Assembly: GCA_002348265.1 (NCBI GenBank) | Contig: DEAT01000018.1 | Location: 1 to 26,498, forward strand | DNA: 26,498 bases | DNA from: Gemmatimonadales bacterium UBA2975 | Lineage (GTDB): Bacteria; Gemmatimonadota; Gemmatimonadetes; Longimicrobiales; Gaopeijiaceae | Reading direction: 5' to 3' | Part shown: in pieces, positions 14,296 to 22,470 of the stretch | Position numbering within the stretch: the stretch's first letter is position 1 | Layout: every line of letters begins with the position of its first letter | Position numbers and translations under genes: made by a program | The notes under the pieces: model-generated | Databases searched by the model: none | Told to the model about the DNA's origin: nothing | The model's input: only the letters and a program-made list of their open reading frames with translations

Positions 14296-14964
14296 GTGGG
14301 ATCCCAATATCGGCTGTTGACCCTATTCGCAGATGGCGGCTTGATGATGTACCCGCTCGTACTCTGCTCAATGATATCGGTCGGCGTGATGATCGCGAAG
14401 TTCTTCACACTACGGATTGCCCACAGGGGCACGAACAGAGTGCTCGAAGACGTCGACGAACTGGTTCAGAAAGGGGATGTAGCTGGTGCGATTGGAGTTT
14501 GCTACAACACTCCTGGCCCAGCGTCGGCGATTCTTCTCGCGGGACTTCGTCGGATTGAGGGCAAGAAACTGAACGACGGAGAGCTTGAGAGTGCCGTCGC
14601 TACCGTAGGGACTATTGAGCTTAGCTTTCTAGAGCGAGGCCTCGTGATTCTTGCGACGATAGCGAATGTGGCGCCGCTGATGGGCTTCCTTGGCACCGTG
14701 TACGGGATGGTGATGGCTTTTGCGGCTATCGAGGCGGCTGGGAACGTCGATCCTGCACTCGTCGCTGGGGGAATTAAGGTCGCACTGCTTACTACCGCGG
14801 CTGGTCTCGTGATCGCAGTTCCCGTCAACATTGCATACAACTTCTTCGTAACGCGGATTGATCAGTTGGTTGCGGACATGGAACACGGCGCGTCGAAGAT
14901 CATGAGCTTAGCTTGGGATCTTGAAAGAGACGGCAAGATCGAGATCGTCAAGAGTGGAACCTGA
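14296..14964 (+). CDS. exbB: MotA/TolQ/ExbB proton channel family protein
   Basis: Inner-membrane proton channel subunit that, with ExbD, energises TonB. 222 residues from GTG 14296, with AGGAG at 14281-14285. There is an N-terminal helix at about 14-36 and two more at about 113-138 and 158-182. The signature 'ATIANVAPLMGFLGTVYGMVMAF' and 'KVALLTTAAGLVIAVPVNIAYNFF' are the pore-lining helices. The cytoplasmic loop (38-105) is of ExbB length. ExbB and TolQ are hard to tell apart alone; the downstream tonB and two exbD genes, with no tolB or pal, favour ExbB. First gene of the operon. Confidence 0.9.
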   Translation: MGSQYRLLTLFADGGLMMYPLVLCSMISVGVMIAKFFTLRIAHRGTNRVLEDVDELVQKGDVAGAIGVCYNTPGPASAILLAGLRRIEGKKLNDGELESAVATVGTIELSFLERGLVILATIANVAPLMGFLGTVYGMVMAFAAIEAAGNVDPALVAGGIKVALLTTAAGLVIAVPVNIAYNFFVTRIDQLVADMEHGASKIMSLAWDLERDGKIEIVKSGT

Positions 14965-15010
14965 CGCAAACAGATCCAGTATTTCCTGAAAATCAACAGG
15001 CCGGACAGAT

Positions 15011-15436
15011 ATGGCAGTTCTGAATAACAAAAAGTCGAAAGTCAGTGACGAGATCCCAACCTCGTCAATGGCCGACATTGCTTTCCTTCTCCTGATTTTC
15101 TTTCTAGTTACGACGACCTTTCCTAAAGACAAAGGGTTGGCGGTCGTACTCCCCGAGCCGGGAGAGGAAGCACAGGTCAGCCAGAAGAATATTCTGCACC
15201 TAATTGTTCAACCGAGCGGGATCGTCGAGGTCAAGCGCGGTGAGAGTCAGCAGGTGCAACAGATGCGTCCCAGGGAGATTGAAGGTCTCTGGCGGCAGGA
15301 AGTGAGCCAGAACCCAAACCTGATCGCGGCGGTGAAGACGCACCCAGAGGCGCCATATCGCCACATGGTTGATGTGCTGGATGGACTCCACGCCGCTAAC
15401 GCTGAGCGTATCTCCCTTCAAATTCTGGAGAACTAG
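15011..15436 (+). CDS. exbD: ExbD/TolR family biopolymer transport protein, copy 1
   Basis: 141 residues. A short cytoplasmic N-terminus with 'SDEIPTSSMADIAFLLLIFFLVTT' places the single helix at about 20-38, including the essential helix Asp (MADIAF) that carries protons. A periplasmic domain of about 95 residues follows. It begins 46 nt after exbB and ends 3 nt before the second exbD. The two copies share the helix region almost exactly (DEIP-SS-ADIAFLLLIFF-VTT) but differ in the periplasmic part, so they are diverged paralogues, perhaps forming a mixed dimer. Confidence 0.92.
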   Translation: MAVLNNKKSKVSDEIPTSSMADIAFLLLIFFLVTTTFPKDKGLAVVLPEPGEEAQVSQKNILHLIVQPSGIVEVKRGESQQVQQMRPREIEGLWRQEVSQNPNLIAAVKTHPEAPYRHMVDVLDGLHAANAERISLQILEN

Positions 15437-15439
15437 ACG

Positions 15440-15889
15440 ATGGGTGTGAAGGGTGGCGGTTTTCAGAAAAACTCAAAGGCGTCTGACGAGATCCCCTCGT
15501 CATCTCTTGCCGACATTGCTTTTCTTCTCCTGATCTTTTTCATGGTCACGACGGTCTTCCAGGCTGATCGTGATCGGCCGATCATTTGGCCAGAGGCTGA
15601 GGCAGCGGAAAAGATCGACGAGAAGCAGAAGAACATCTTGAATATCTGGATGGAGCGGGATGGCTCTGTCTACATGAATGACCAGCCCTATCAGATGCAG
15701 GATGTCTCGGTTGTGGTGGCTCCGCTATATGCTGCATCCGACCGGGCATTGGTTATCTCGATCCGCGGAGATCGTGAGGTCCCGTACCTGTACATGGATC
15801 AGATTCAAAAGGAACTAACAGAGGCTGGTGTAGTTCGCGTGGTGTTTGCCGCCCAGCTCGAACAGAGTATGCAGAGGGAAAGACGATGA
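15440..15889 (+). CDS. exbD: ExbD/TolR family biopolymer transport protein, copy 2
   Basis: 149 residues, starting 3 nt after the first exbD. The same N-terminal block is present (SDEIPSSSLADIAFLLLIFFMVTT) with the proton-carrying Asp in ADIAF, then a periplasmic domain with 'DRDRPIIWPEAEAAEKIDEKQKNI' where copy 1 has a shorter linker. Its stop overlaps the tonB start by 4 nt. Tandem exbD pairs next to tonB are common in bacteria that rely on many TonB-dependent receptors, but no receptor gene is in this window. Confidence 0.92.
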   Translation: MGVKGGGFQKNSKASDEIPSSSLADIAFLLLIFFMVTTVFQADRDRPIIWPEAEAAEKIDEKQKNILNIWMERDGSVYMNDQPYQMQDVSVVVAPLYAASDRALVISIRGDREVPYLYMDQIQKELTEAGVVRVVFAAQLEQSMQRERR

Positions 15890-16554
15890 CAGATGAAGCG
15901 GTCCACGTAGTGGAGACTGCCAACGAGCGCTTGAAGAAGACATTCAGTTCTTGGTTCTGGGGCTCAATGATCGTGGCGACGTTCATGCACGCAGGGACTT
16001 TCGCTTTTTGGCCAGAACTCACCGCGGAAGACATCTCTTTTGATACTGAGGAGATAGAGGCAATTGAGCTTCCGCCAGAGATTGAGATTCCGCCCCCACC
16101 GCAAGCCATATCGCGTCCGGCGACGCCAGTGATGGCAACGGCTGACATCGAAGAGGACATCACGATCGCTCCGACTACGTTTGAGGAAAACCCAGTCGAG
16201 GATCTGCCGCCTCCACCTGAAGAGGAGGCTGTCGATATTTCTGCCGCGCCAACATTTACCCCCTTCACTGTCGCACCGTCTATCCTAAACCGTGCTGAAG
16301 TGGTACGGGCTATGGAGCGTGAGTATCCGCCGCTACTCCGTGACGCGGGTATTGGTGGTAGAGCAGTTGTCTTTTTCTTCATCGACGAAGGTGGAATTGT
16401 GCAGGACTTTCGGATTTCCGAGACTTCTGGACACCAAGCACTCGACGATGCCGCTTTGGCAGTTGCCGATGTATACCGTTTCTCTGCGGCTTTAAACAGA
16501 GATAAGAAAGTGCCTGTATGGGTGCAGTTCCCCATTACTTTCCAGGTTCGCTAA
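15886..16554 (+). CDS. tonB: TonB family energy-transducing protein
   Basis: Links the ExbB/ExbD proton channel to outer-membrane receptors. 222 residues. A cytoplasmic segment (1-21) is longer than usual and is followed by a membrane helix at 22-43 that carries a His (His35, 'TFMHAG'). A Pro/Glu-rich periplasmic spacer runs about 55-130 (LPPEIEIPPPP, DLPPPPEEE). The C-terminal TonB domain is at about 140-222: 'REYPPLLRDAGIGGRAVVFFFIDEGGIVQDFRISETSGHQALDDAALAVA' and the closing 'WVQFPITFQVR'. The spacer is strongly acidic instead of the Pro-Lys repeats of enteric TonB. A strong terminator follows 23 bp after the stop, so this is the last gene of the operon. Confidence 0.93.
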   Translation: MTDEAVHVVETANERLKKTFSSWFWGSMIVATFMHAGTFAFWPELTAEDISFDTEEIEAIELPPEIEIPPPPQAISRPATPVMATADIEEDITIAPTTFEENPVEDLPPPPEEEAVDISAAPTFTPFTVAPSILNRAEVVRAMEREYPPLLRDAGIGGRAVVFFFIDEGGIVQDFRISETSGHQALDDAALAVADVYRFSAALNRDKKVPVWVQFPITFQVR

Positions 16555-16576
16555 ACCGGAGCCTGACAGGATCCTA

Positions 16577-16615
16577 GGGACCCCGCCGGTGCTCCGGCGG
16601 GGTCCCTTCTTTTTT
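16577..16615 (+). terminator. Strong intrinsic terminator of the exb-tonB operon
   Basis: A 13-bp perfect GC-rich stem (16577-16589 with 16594-16606) has a TGCT loop and is followed by a T-rich run 16607-16615 (TTCTTTTTT). It ends the exb-tonB transcript just before yggS. Confidence 0.95.
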
Positions 16616-16633
16616 GTGCTTACTCGCTTCACG

Positions 16634-17356
16634 ATGTCATCTCTCCTTAAGACCTACTCAGAACGCTTGTCAGAGACTCTCCCGCGCGTACGAGACCAGA
16701 TAGCTATGGCCGAGGAGGCCGGAGGCCGCACCAGTGGATCGGTGAAACTGGTTGCTGTGACAAAGTCACATCCTCTCGAGTGCGTAGAGGCTGCGCTTGC
16801 GGCTGGGCTTGCGGACTTGGGAGAGAATCGGGTTGAAGAATTAGAGGCAAAAGTAGAGCGGTTCGGGACCGGCTGTGCAAAGTGGCACATGATTGGTCAT
16901 CTTCAGAGTCGTAAGACTCGGCGTGTCATCGCAGTTGCAGACCTCGTCCACTCGGTCGATTCACTGAAGCTCGCGCGTAAGATTTCAACGTTGAGTCTAG
17001 AGGCTGAAGATCTTGTCGAAGTGCTCGCACAGGTGAATACGTCTGGAGAAGAATCCAAGGGTGGGTTCATGATTGAATCCGCCTTCGACGAGATCGCTGA
17101 GTTGGCAGAACTTCCTGGGCTCAGAGTGAGTGGGCTGATGACAATGGCACCATTTGTAGATGACGAGGCGGTGCTGACTTCGGCATTCACCTCCCTTCGC
17201 AGGCTTTCAGAGTCGCTTGTAGGTTCTTTGGACGGTTTTGGAACGGAGCTTTCCATGGGAATGACTAACGATCTGGATATAGCGATCCGGGAGGGCAGCA
17301 CTATGGTTCGGATTGGGACAGCTCTTTTTGGTCCAAGGCCGGGATATACGGCGTGA
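16634..17356 (+). CDS. yggS: YggS/PROSC family pyridoxal phosphate homeostasis protein
   Basis: 240 residues from ATG 16634. The open frame extends upstream to 16589, but that part is the terminator stem, so it is rejected as coding. A monomeric alanine-racemase-like barrel binds PLP and buffers its supply. The Schiff-base Lys44 is in 'LVAVTKSHP', with 'GENRVEEL', 'WHMIGHLQSRK', 'VHSVDS', 'QVNTSGEESKGG', 'GLMTMAPF' and the phosphate-binding 'LSMGMTNDLDIAIREGSTMVRIGTALFG'. The start lies only 18 nt after the T run and has no ribosome site, so it may be leaderless or poorly led. A GTG overlapping its stop opens the downstream frame. Confidence 0.95.
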   Translation: MSSLLKTYSERLSETLPRVRDQIAMAEEAGGRTSGSVKLVAVTKSHPLECVEAALAAGLADLGENRVEELEAKVERFGTGCAKWHMIGHLQSRKTRRVIAVADLVHSVDSLKLARKISTLSLEAEDLVEVLAQVNTSGEESKGGFMIESAFDEIAELAELPGLRVSGLMTMAPFVDDEAVLTSAFTSLRRLSESLVGSLDGFGTELSMGMTNDLDIAIREGSTMVRIGTALFGPRPGYTA

Positions 17357-17406
17357 TCAATTCCACCCCTCGGATCTTCAAGGGAAGCGAGAGTGGGCGT
17401 TTCACT

Positions 17407-18237
17407 ATGAATAAAGACCTCTATACTCGAGCACAGGAGACAGCGGAGGCTATCCGAGGACATCAGACCGGTGAATTAGTTCCTCGAGTCGCTATCGTCC
17501 TCGGTACAGGTCTTGGGGCACTAACAGACGTCATTAACGTAGAGTCGACAATCCCATATATCGACTTGGACGGCTTCCCTGAACCGACCGTGGAAACCCA
17601 CTCGGGGCAGCTTGTTATCGGTACGATTGAGGGCACGCCCGTTGTGGTCATGCAGGGCCGGTTCCACCGCTACGAGGGATATTCACTCCAGGAGGTAACA
17701 TTCCCGATCCGTGTACTGAGTCTCCTGAAGGCCAAGACACTCGTTGTCACGAATGTATCGGGCGGAATGAATCCATTGTGGGGTCCGGGTGAACTCGTCC
17801 TCTTGGACGATCATATTAATCTCCTTGGAGACAGTCCACTCGTGGGTCCGAATGACGATCGTTTCGGACCCCGGTTCCCCGATATGTCTGAGCCGTATGA
17901 CCGCGCACTTCAGCGTTTAGCGATAAGTGAGGCCCTCGAGTTAGGGATTAGCCTAAATAGAGGAGTCTACGTAGCGGTCCCGGGTCCTCAACTCGAAACT
18001 CGTGCTGAGTATCGTATGCTTCGACGTCTGGGTGCGGATATCGTTGGTATGTCCACCGTGCCTGAAGTAATCGTTGCTCGACACATGGACATGCGAGTAA
18101 TGGGAATGAGTATAATCACGGATCAATGCCTGCCGGATGCACTGGAGCCGGTAGATATGTCGCGAATTATTGAGGTGGCTAGCGCCGCCGAACCCGATCT
18201 GGCCCAGCTATTAGAAAGAGTAGTAGGACAGATGTAA
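17407..18237 (+). CDS. punA: Purine nucleoside phosphorylase, trimeric (PNP/MTAP) family
   Basis: Phosphorolysis of purine nucleosides to base plus ribose 1-phosphate, feeding salvage with hpt. 276 residues from ATG 17407, matching family length; a GTG at 17353 (overlapping the yggS stop) would add 18 residues without homology. Motifs: phosphate loop 'VLGTGLG' (31-37), 'THSGQ', 'MQGRFHRYEGY' (82-92), 'VTNVSGGMNP' (114-123), Glu197 in 'PQLETRAEYR' and 'GMSTVPEVIVARH' (214-226). The purine-site residue that is Asn243 in human PNP is Asp239 here ('SIITDQC'), a difference linked to 6-amino versus 6-oxo purine recognition. The substrate may therefore include adenosine; that is inference. Confidence 0.92.
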   Translation: MNKDLYTRAQETAEAIRGHQTGELVPRVAIVLGTGLGALTDVINVESTIPYIDLDGFPEPTVETHSGQLVIGTIEGTPVVVMQGRFHRYEGYSLQEVTFPIRVLSLLKAKTLVVTNVSGGMNPLWGPGELVLLDDHINLLGDSPLVGPNDDRFGPRFPDMSEPYDRALQRLAISEALELGISLNRGVYVAVPGPQLETRAEYRMLRRLGADIVGMSTVPEVIVARHMDMRVMGMSIITDQCLPDALEPVDMSRIIEVASAAEPDLAQLLERVVGQM

Positions 18238-18294
18238 TCTCGACGTGATTTGGCGTCGGTTCCCCGAAAGCCCTTCTCAGTTATTGTAGACGAT

Positions 18295-21200
18295 ATGAGT
18301 TATCCCGAGTTTCCCGGAAGTCTGCTTGCTCTCGAAGAGGACATCCTCGAGCGCTGGCAAGACGAAGACCTTTTTCGCCAGACGTTGAAAGCAAACGCGG
18401 ATGGTGAACGTTTTGTCTTCTACGAGGGACCTCCGACCGCAAATGGTCGCCCCGGACTCCACCACATTCTGAGTCGGACGATCAAGGATCTCGTGTGCCG
18501 ATACCGCGCTATGCTCGGACATAGTGTTACTCGAATTGCTGGCTGGGATACCCACGGCTTACCAGTAGAGATTGAGGCTGAAAAGAAGCTAGGAATAAGT
18601 GGAAAGCCCGAGATCGAGGCCCTCGGGATTGCCGAATTTAATCAGGCCTGTAAGGACTCGGTTTTCACGTATAAGGAGGAGTGGGAACAGCTTAGCGAGC
18701 GCATCGGTTACTGGCTTGAGTACTGGCGTCCATATGTAACTTTCCACACACCCTACATTGAGTCGGTGTGGTGGATTCTGAAGACGCTCGCTGACAAGGG
18801 ACTTTTGTATAGGGGGCACAAGAGCGTTCCGTATTGCCCCCGTTGTGGCACGGCTCTCTCGTCTCACGAGGTGGCGCAGGGATATAAGGATGTGGAGGAC
18901 CCTTCCCTCACCTTTATCGCCGAAGTGCTCACAGAAAATGGGGACCCTGACCCTAGTAAAAGAGCGATTTTAGCCTGGACGACCACGCCATGGACGGTGC
19001 CATCCAATACTGGTCTCGCAGTTCATCCGGAGCTCGTGTATGTCGAGGTCGAAAGAGATAGACGGCGGTACATAGTCGCCGAAGGTAGAGTGGAAGCTCT
19101 ATTCGGTGAGGAGGTCGAGATCGCTAGAACTTATTTGGGTCGTGAGCTAGTGGGATTGCGATACCGTCGCCCGCTTGATCTTGTGCCCGAACCGGGTGAC
19201 AGCGGAAACGGTTGGACTGTGGTAGCCGAGGACTTCGTAAGTGCTGACGACGGCACGGGTATTGTTCACATGGCTCCAGCGTTCGGGGCGGACGACTATG
19301 CCGCCGGACAACGTCATGACCTACCAATGTTGAATCCAATCGACAGTCGTGGTTGCTTTGACCCGGAGGTTGTCTTGGTCGGTGGGCAGTTCGTAAAGGA
19401 CGCCGATACAGTCCTGATTCAAGAGCTACGAGACCGGGAACTGCTTTTCGAGGCAAGTACGATCGTACACAGTTATCCGCACTGCTGGCGATGCAGTTCA
19501 CCACTTCTCTACGTTGCGATTGATTCTTGGTTTGCTGCAACATCGAAGCTAAAGGATGAGCTTCTTGCAAATAACGATCAGATTCAATGGCATCCGCCAG
19601 AGGTTGGAGAGAAGAGGTTTGGCGAGTGGCTGAGGGGTAACATCGACTGGGCGCTCTCGCGAGACCGGTACTGGGGCACACCGCTCCCGGTCTGGATATG
19701 TGATTCTGATCCGTCTTGCGTGACTTGGATCGGTTCACTCGAAGAGCTTGAGGAAAAGGCCGGTCCTTTGGGAGAGGATTTCGACCCGCATAGACCGTTT
19801 ATTGATTCGATCAAGTGGGATTGCGAGGAATGCAGTGGGACTATGCATCGGTCACCGGAAGTGATTGATGTGTGGTTTGACTCAGGAGCCATGCCTTATG
19901 CACAGTGGCATTACCCGTACAAGCATGTTGACGAGTTCGAGAACCATTTTCCTGCAGACTTTATCTGTGAAGGGTTAGATCAAACGCGGGGCTGGTTCTA
20001 CTCGATGCTTGCGATCTCAACCATGCTTGGCCGCGGCCCATCGTTCAAAAACTGCCTAGTTAACGATCTGGTCCTAGACGCTCAGGGCCAAAAGATGTCC
20101 AAGTCTAAGGGCAATACCGTGAACCCTTGGGATGCGGTCGATGACCACGGTGCAGATGCGGTAAGGTGGTACTTTATAACTTCATCGAACCCGTGGCTTC
20201 CCAAGCGTTACGACCCAGAGAGTGTACGTGAGGCAGCCCGAAAATTCTTCGATACCTTATTCAATACCTACAGATTTTTCTCACTGTATGCGAGGGTCGA
20301 GTCGTGGGTGCCCTCCGACAAGGATCCGGTGCCAGAAGACCGTCCCCTGCTCGACCGATGGCTTCTGGCTAAGCTGGATTCGGTTGTAGGTGAGGTTAGC
20401 GATGAGCTAAATAGTTACCAGCTCACTAAGGCATATCGAATCCTAGGAGACTTCGTAGTTGAAGATCTTTCAAACTGGTATGTACGCCGGAGTAGATCTC
20501 GCTTCTGGAACTCGGATGACTTGGAAGACCAGCGTGCAGCATTTAGAACCCTGTACGATGCTCTGCGGAGCGTAAGTCTACTTGCGGCTCCGTGCGTTCC
20601 ATTCGCTGCGGACTGGGTGCATCGGGCTTTGTGTGGGAGTAGCGTGCACCTAGAGCCGTTTCCTGCTGGGATGTCTTCAGTGGAGCGTGAGGCTGTGGAT
20701 GGTGGCGCTAACCTCGAAGAGGACATGGATGCAGTTAGGGCACTGGCCTCTCTAGGTCGTGCGGCTCGCGAGGACGTTAAGATCCGGGTTCGGCAACCAC
20801 TGAGGGGAGTGCGAGCCGTTTTACCAGGCGGACGAAAACTTTCAGGGGATATGCTCGAAATTGTTAAGGACGAGCTTAATGTGAAGGATGTCGGATTTCT
20901 ATCCTCGGTAGACGGAATTGCGACGCTTACTGCTCGTCCGAACTACCGTTCCTTAGGTGGGCGTTTCGGTAAGCGGACAAACGATGTGGCTAACATGATC
21001 CGAGCCCTAGATCAGTCAGCGCTCTCTGCCTGGCAGGCTGGAGAGGACCTAATGATCCAAATGGATGGGGAGAAAGTCTCACTCGAGCTGGGTGACCTTG
21101 AAGTCGTCCAAGAGGCGGCAGGCAACCTAGTTGTGAAGGGAGAGGGAGCTTACACTGTGGCGCTTGACCCTGAACTTGACGCCGAGCTTCGAGCCGAAGG

Positions 21201-21462
21201 TATTGCGCGTGAGCTCGTGAACCGAATTCAGCGACTCCGACGTGATGCAGGTCTTGAAATCACCGATAGGATAGAGCTCGTCACTGCGGGACCAAACTCA
21301 ATTCAGGAAGCGGCAAGAGCTTACGAAGAGTTCATCAGTAGGGAGACGCTCGCTGTTCGAGTGGAGATTCGTGATACTGTGGCCGAGGGGGACCGAGACC
21401 ATGTTCGTTCTGTCGATGTTGATGGGCTTGAAACTTGGATTGGTCTGACAGCTAAAGGATAA
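18295..21462 (+). CDS. ileS: Isoleucyl-tRNA synthetase, eukaryote-like class
   Basis: Charges tRNA-Ile with isoleucine. 1055 residues from ATG 18295; a TTG at 18250 would add 15 residues without family similarity. The class I signatures are present in variant form: the HIGH region reads 'NGRPGLHHILSRTIKD' with GLHH at 54-57, and KMSKS is intact at 600-604. 'AGWDTHGLPVE', 'YCPRCGTALSSHEVAQGYKDVEDPS' (CP1 editing-domain region), 'WALSRDRYWGTPLP' and 'EVIDVWFDSGAMPYAQWHYP' follow. It ends with the long C-terminal domain of the eukaryote-like (IleS2) type rather than the E. coli zinc-knuckle tail. Some IleS2 enzymes resist mupirocin. lspA, which follows ileS in many Gram-negatives, is absent; rluD follows after 25 bp. 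Confidence 0.96.
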   Translation: MSYPEFPGSLLALEEDILERWQDEDLFRQTLKANADGERFVFYEGPPTANGRPGLHHILSRTIKDLVCRYRAMLGHSVTRIAGWDTHGLPVEIEAEKKLGISGKPEIEALGIAEFNQACKDSVFTYKEEWEQLSERIGYWLEYWRPYVTFHTPYIESVWWILKTLADKGLLYRGHKSVPYCPRCGTALSSHEVAQGYKDVEDPSLTFIAEVLTENGDPDPSKRAILAWTTTPWTVPSNTGLAVHPELVYVEVERDRRRYIVAEGRVEALFGEEVEIARTYLGRELVGLRYRRPLDLVPEPGDSGNGWTVVAEDFVSADDGTGIVHMAPAFGADDYAAGQRHDLPMLNPIDSRGCFDPEVVLVGGQFVKDADTVLIQELRDRELLFEASTIVHSYPHCWRCSSPLLYVAIDSWFAATSKLKDELLANNDQIQWHPPEVGEKRFGEWLRGNIDWALSRDRYWGTPLPVWICDSDPSCVTWIGSLEELEEKAGPLGEDFDPHRPFIDSIKWDCEECSGTMHRSPEVIDVWFDSGAMPYAQWHYPYKHVDEFENHFPADFICEGLDQTRGWFYSMLAISTMLGRGPSFKNCLVNDLVLDAQGQKMSKSKGNTVNPWDAVDDHGADAVRWYFITSSNPWLPKRYDPESVREAARKFFDTLFNTYRFFSLYARVESWVPSDKDPVPEDRPLLDRWLLAKLDSVVGEVSDELNSYQLTKAYRILGDFVVEDLSNWYVRRSRSRFWNSDDLEDQRAAFRTLYDALRSVSLLAAPCVPFAADWVHRALCGSSVHLEPFPAGMSSVEREAVDGGANLEEDMDAVRALASLGRAAREDVKIRVRQPLRGVRAVLPGGRKLSGDMLEIVKDELNVKDVGFLSSVDGIATLTARPNYRSLGGRFGKRTNDVANMIRALDQSALSAWQAGEDLMIQMDGEKVSLELGDLEVVQEAAGNLVVKGEGAYTVALDPELDAELRAEGIARELVNRIQRLRRDAGLEITDRIELVTAGPNSIQEAARAYEEFISRETLAVRVEIRDTVAEGDRDHVRSVDVDGLETWIGLTAKG

Positions 21463-21487
21463 CGAGGAGCCTGACCCGGATCACGCT

Positions 21488-22438
21488 ATGGAGAGACACA
21501 CGCTGAGAGCGAAGCCGGGAGAAGAAGAGCAGCGCCTTGATCGGTTTGTTTCTGATCGGTTGGAGTTGTCTCGGGCTCGAGTGCAAAAGCTCCTTGCTCA
21601 GGGACGAGTCACTCTGGACGGTCGGAAAGCGAGGAAGTCTCAGGTTGTATCGCCGGGAAGTATTGTCGAGGTGGAAGTACCGAAAGCCGAGGCGGTAGAT
21701 ACCGTCGCCGAGGACCTGCCCATTAAGATCGTATACGAGGACAAGGATCTTCTAGTGGTGGACAAGGATGCAGGTATGGTGGTCCACCCAGCACCGGGAC
21801 ATCGTTCGGGGACGTTAGTTAATGCATTGCTCTGGCACTTTCCTGACATCGAAGGTGTGGGGGGGAGAGCGCGCCCAGGCATTGTCCACCGTCTTGACCG
21901 GGACACTTCCGGTCTCCTTGTCGTGGCTAAGACTGATGCGAGCCACAGAGCTCTTTCAGAAGCTATCAGGATCCGACGAATGAAACGCTTTTACCTCGCC
22001 TTGGCGTGGGGTCACCTGACCGACTCACCACTTGTGGTAGACGCTTCGATAGGTCGGGATCCGAGGGACAGAAAGCGGATGGCTATATTGGAGGATGGAA
22101 AAGAATCCACGACGCGATTTGAAGTACGCGAGAGATGGCTTCGTGCTGATCTGCTCCACGTGGCGCTCAAGACAGGACGGACGCATCAGATCCGTGTGCA
22201 TCTTGAGCACGTAGGCCATCCGGTAGTGGGGGACGCTACCTATGGGTTGGGGTGGGAGAGAGGGCTTGGTGGACCGAGCAGAAGGTGGGTTGATGAACTC
22301 GCACGCAGAATTAGTAGGCAATTCCTCCACGCAGCGGAACTCAGGTTCCAACACCCTACTACGGGAGAGGAGATGATCTTCGAGTCTAAGCTGCCTGAGG
22401 ATCTGGCGACGATTGCTGAGTGGGCTCGGTCAGAGTGA
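21488..22438 (+). CDS. rluD: RluA/RluD family pseudouridine synthase
   Basis: Isomerises uridines in 23S rRNA (the helix 69 loop for true RluD). 316 residues. An N-terminal S4 RNA-binding domain at about 14-65 ('QRLDRFVSDRLELSRARVQKLLAQGRVTLDG') is followed by the catalytic domain: 'IVYEDKDLLVVDKDAGMVVHPAPGH' and the signature HRLDRDTSG (134-142) with catalytic Asp137. 'LKTGRTHQIRVHLEHVGHPVVGDATYG' completes the active site. The S4 plus catalytic layout favours RluD over RluA or RluC, but RluC cannot be excluded. Its TGA overlaps a GTG (22435-22438) that may start the next gene. Confidence 0.92.
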   Translation: MERHTLRAKPGEEEQRLDRFVSDRLELSRARVQKLLAQGRVTLDGRKARKSQVVSPGSIVEVEVPKAEAVDTVAEDLPIKIVYEDKDLLVVDKDAGMVVHPAPGHRSGTLVNALLWHFPDIEGVGGRARPGIVHRLDRDTSGLLVVAKTDASHRALSEAIRIRRMKRFYLALAWGHLTDSPLVVDASIGRDPRDRKRMAILEDGKESTTRFEVRERWLRADLLHVALKTGRTHQIRVHLEHVGHPVVGDATYGLGWERGLGGPSRRWVDELARRISRQFLHAAELRFQHPTTGEEMIFESKLPEDLATIAEWARSE

Positions 22439-22470
22439 ATGTGGCCTGTCGCGGTCACCTCGGTGATCCG

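Noticed and set aside
15753..16535. 260-residue minus-strand frame
   Set aside because: Lies wholly over exbD copy 2 and tonB; its Ser-rich translation is the shadow of the Glu/Pro-rich spacer of TonB.
16589..16633. N-terminal extension of yggS
   Set aside because: These bases are the descending arm and T run of the tonB terminator, and the extra residues match nothing in the family.
16903..17463. 186-residue minus-strand frame
   Set aside because: Antisense to yggS, which has full family motifs; no start signal and low-complexity serine content.
19124..19738. 204-residue minus-strand frame
   Set aside because: Antisense inside ileS with no domain features; a composition-driven shadow.
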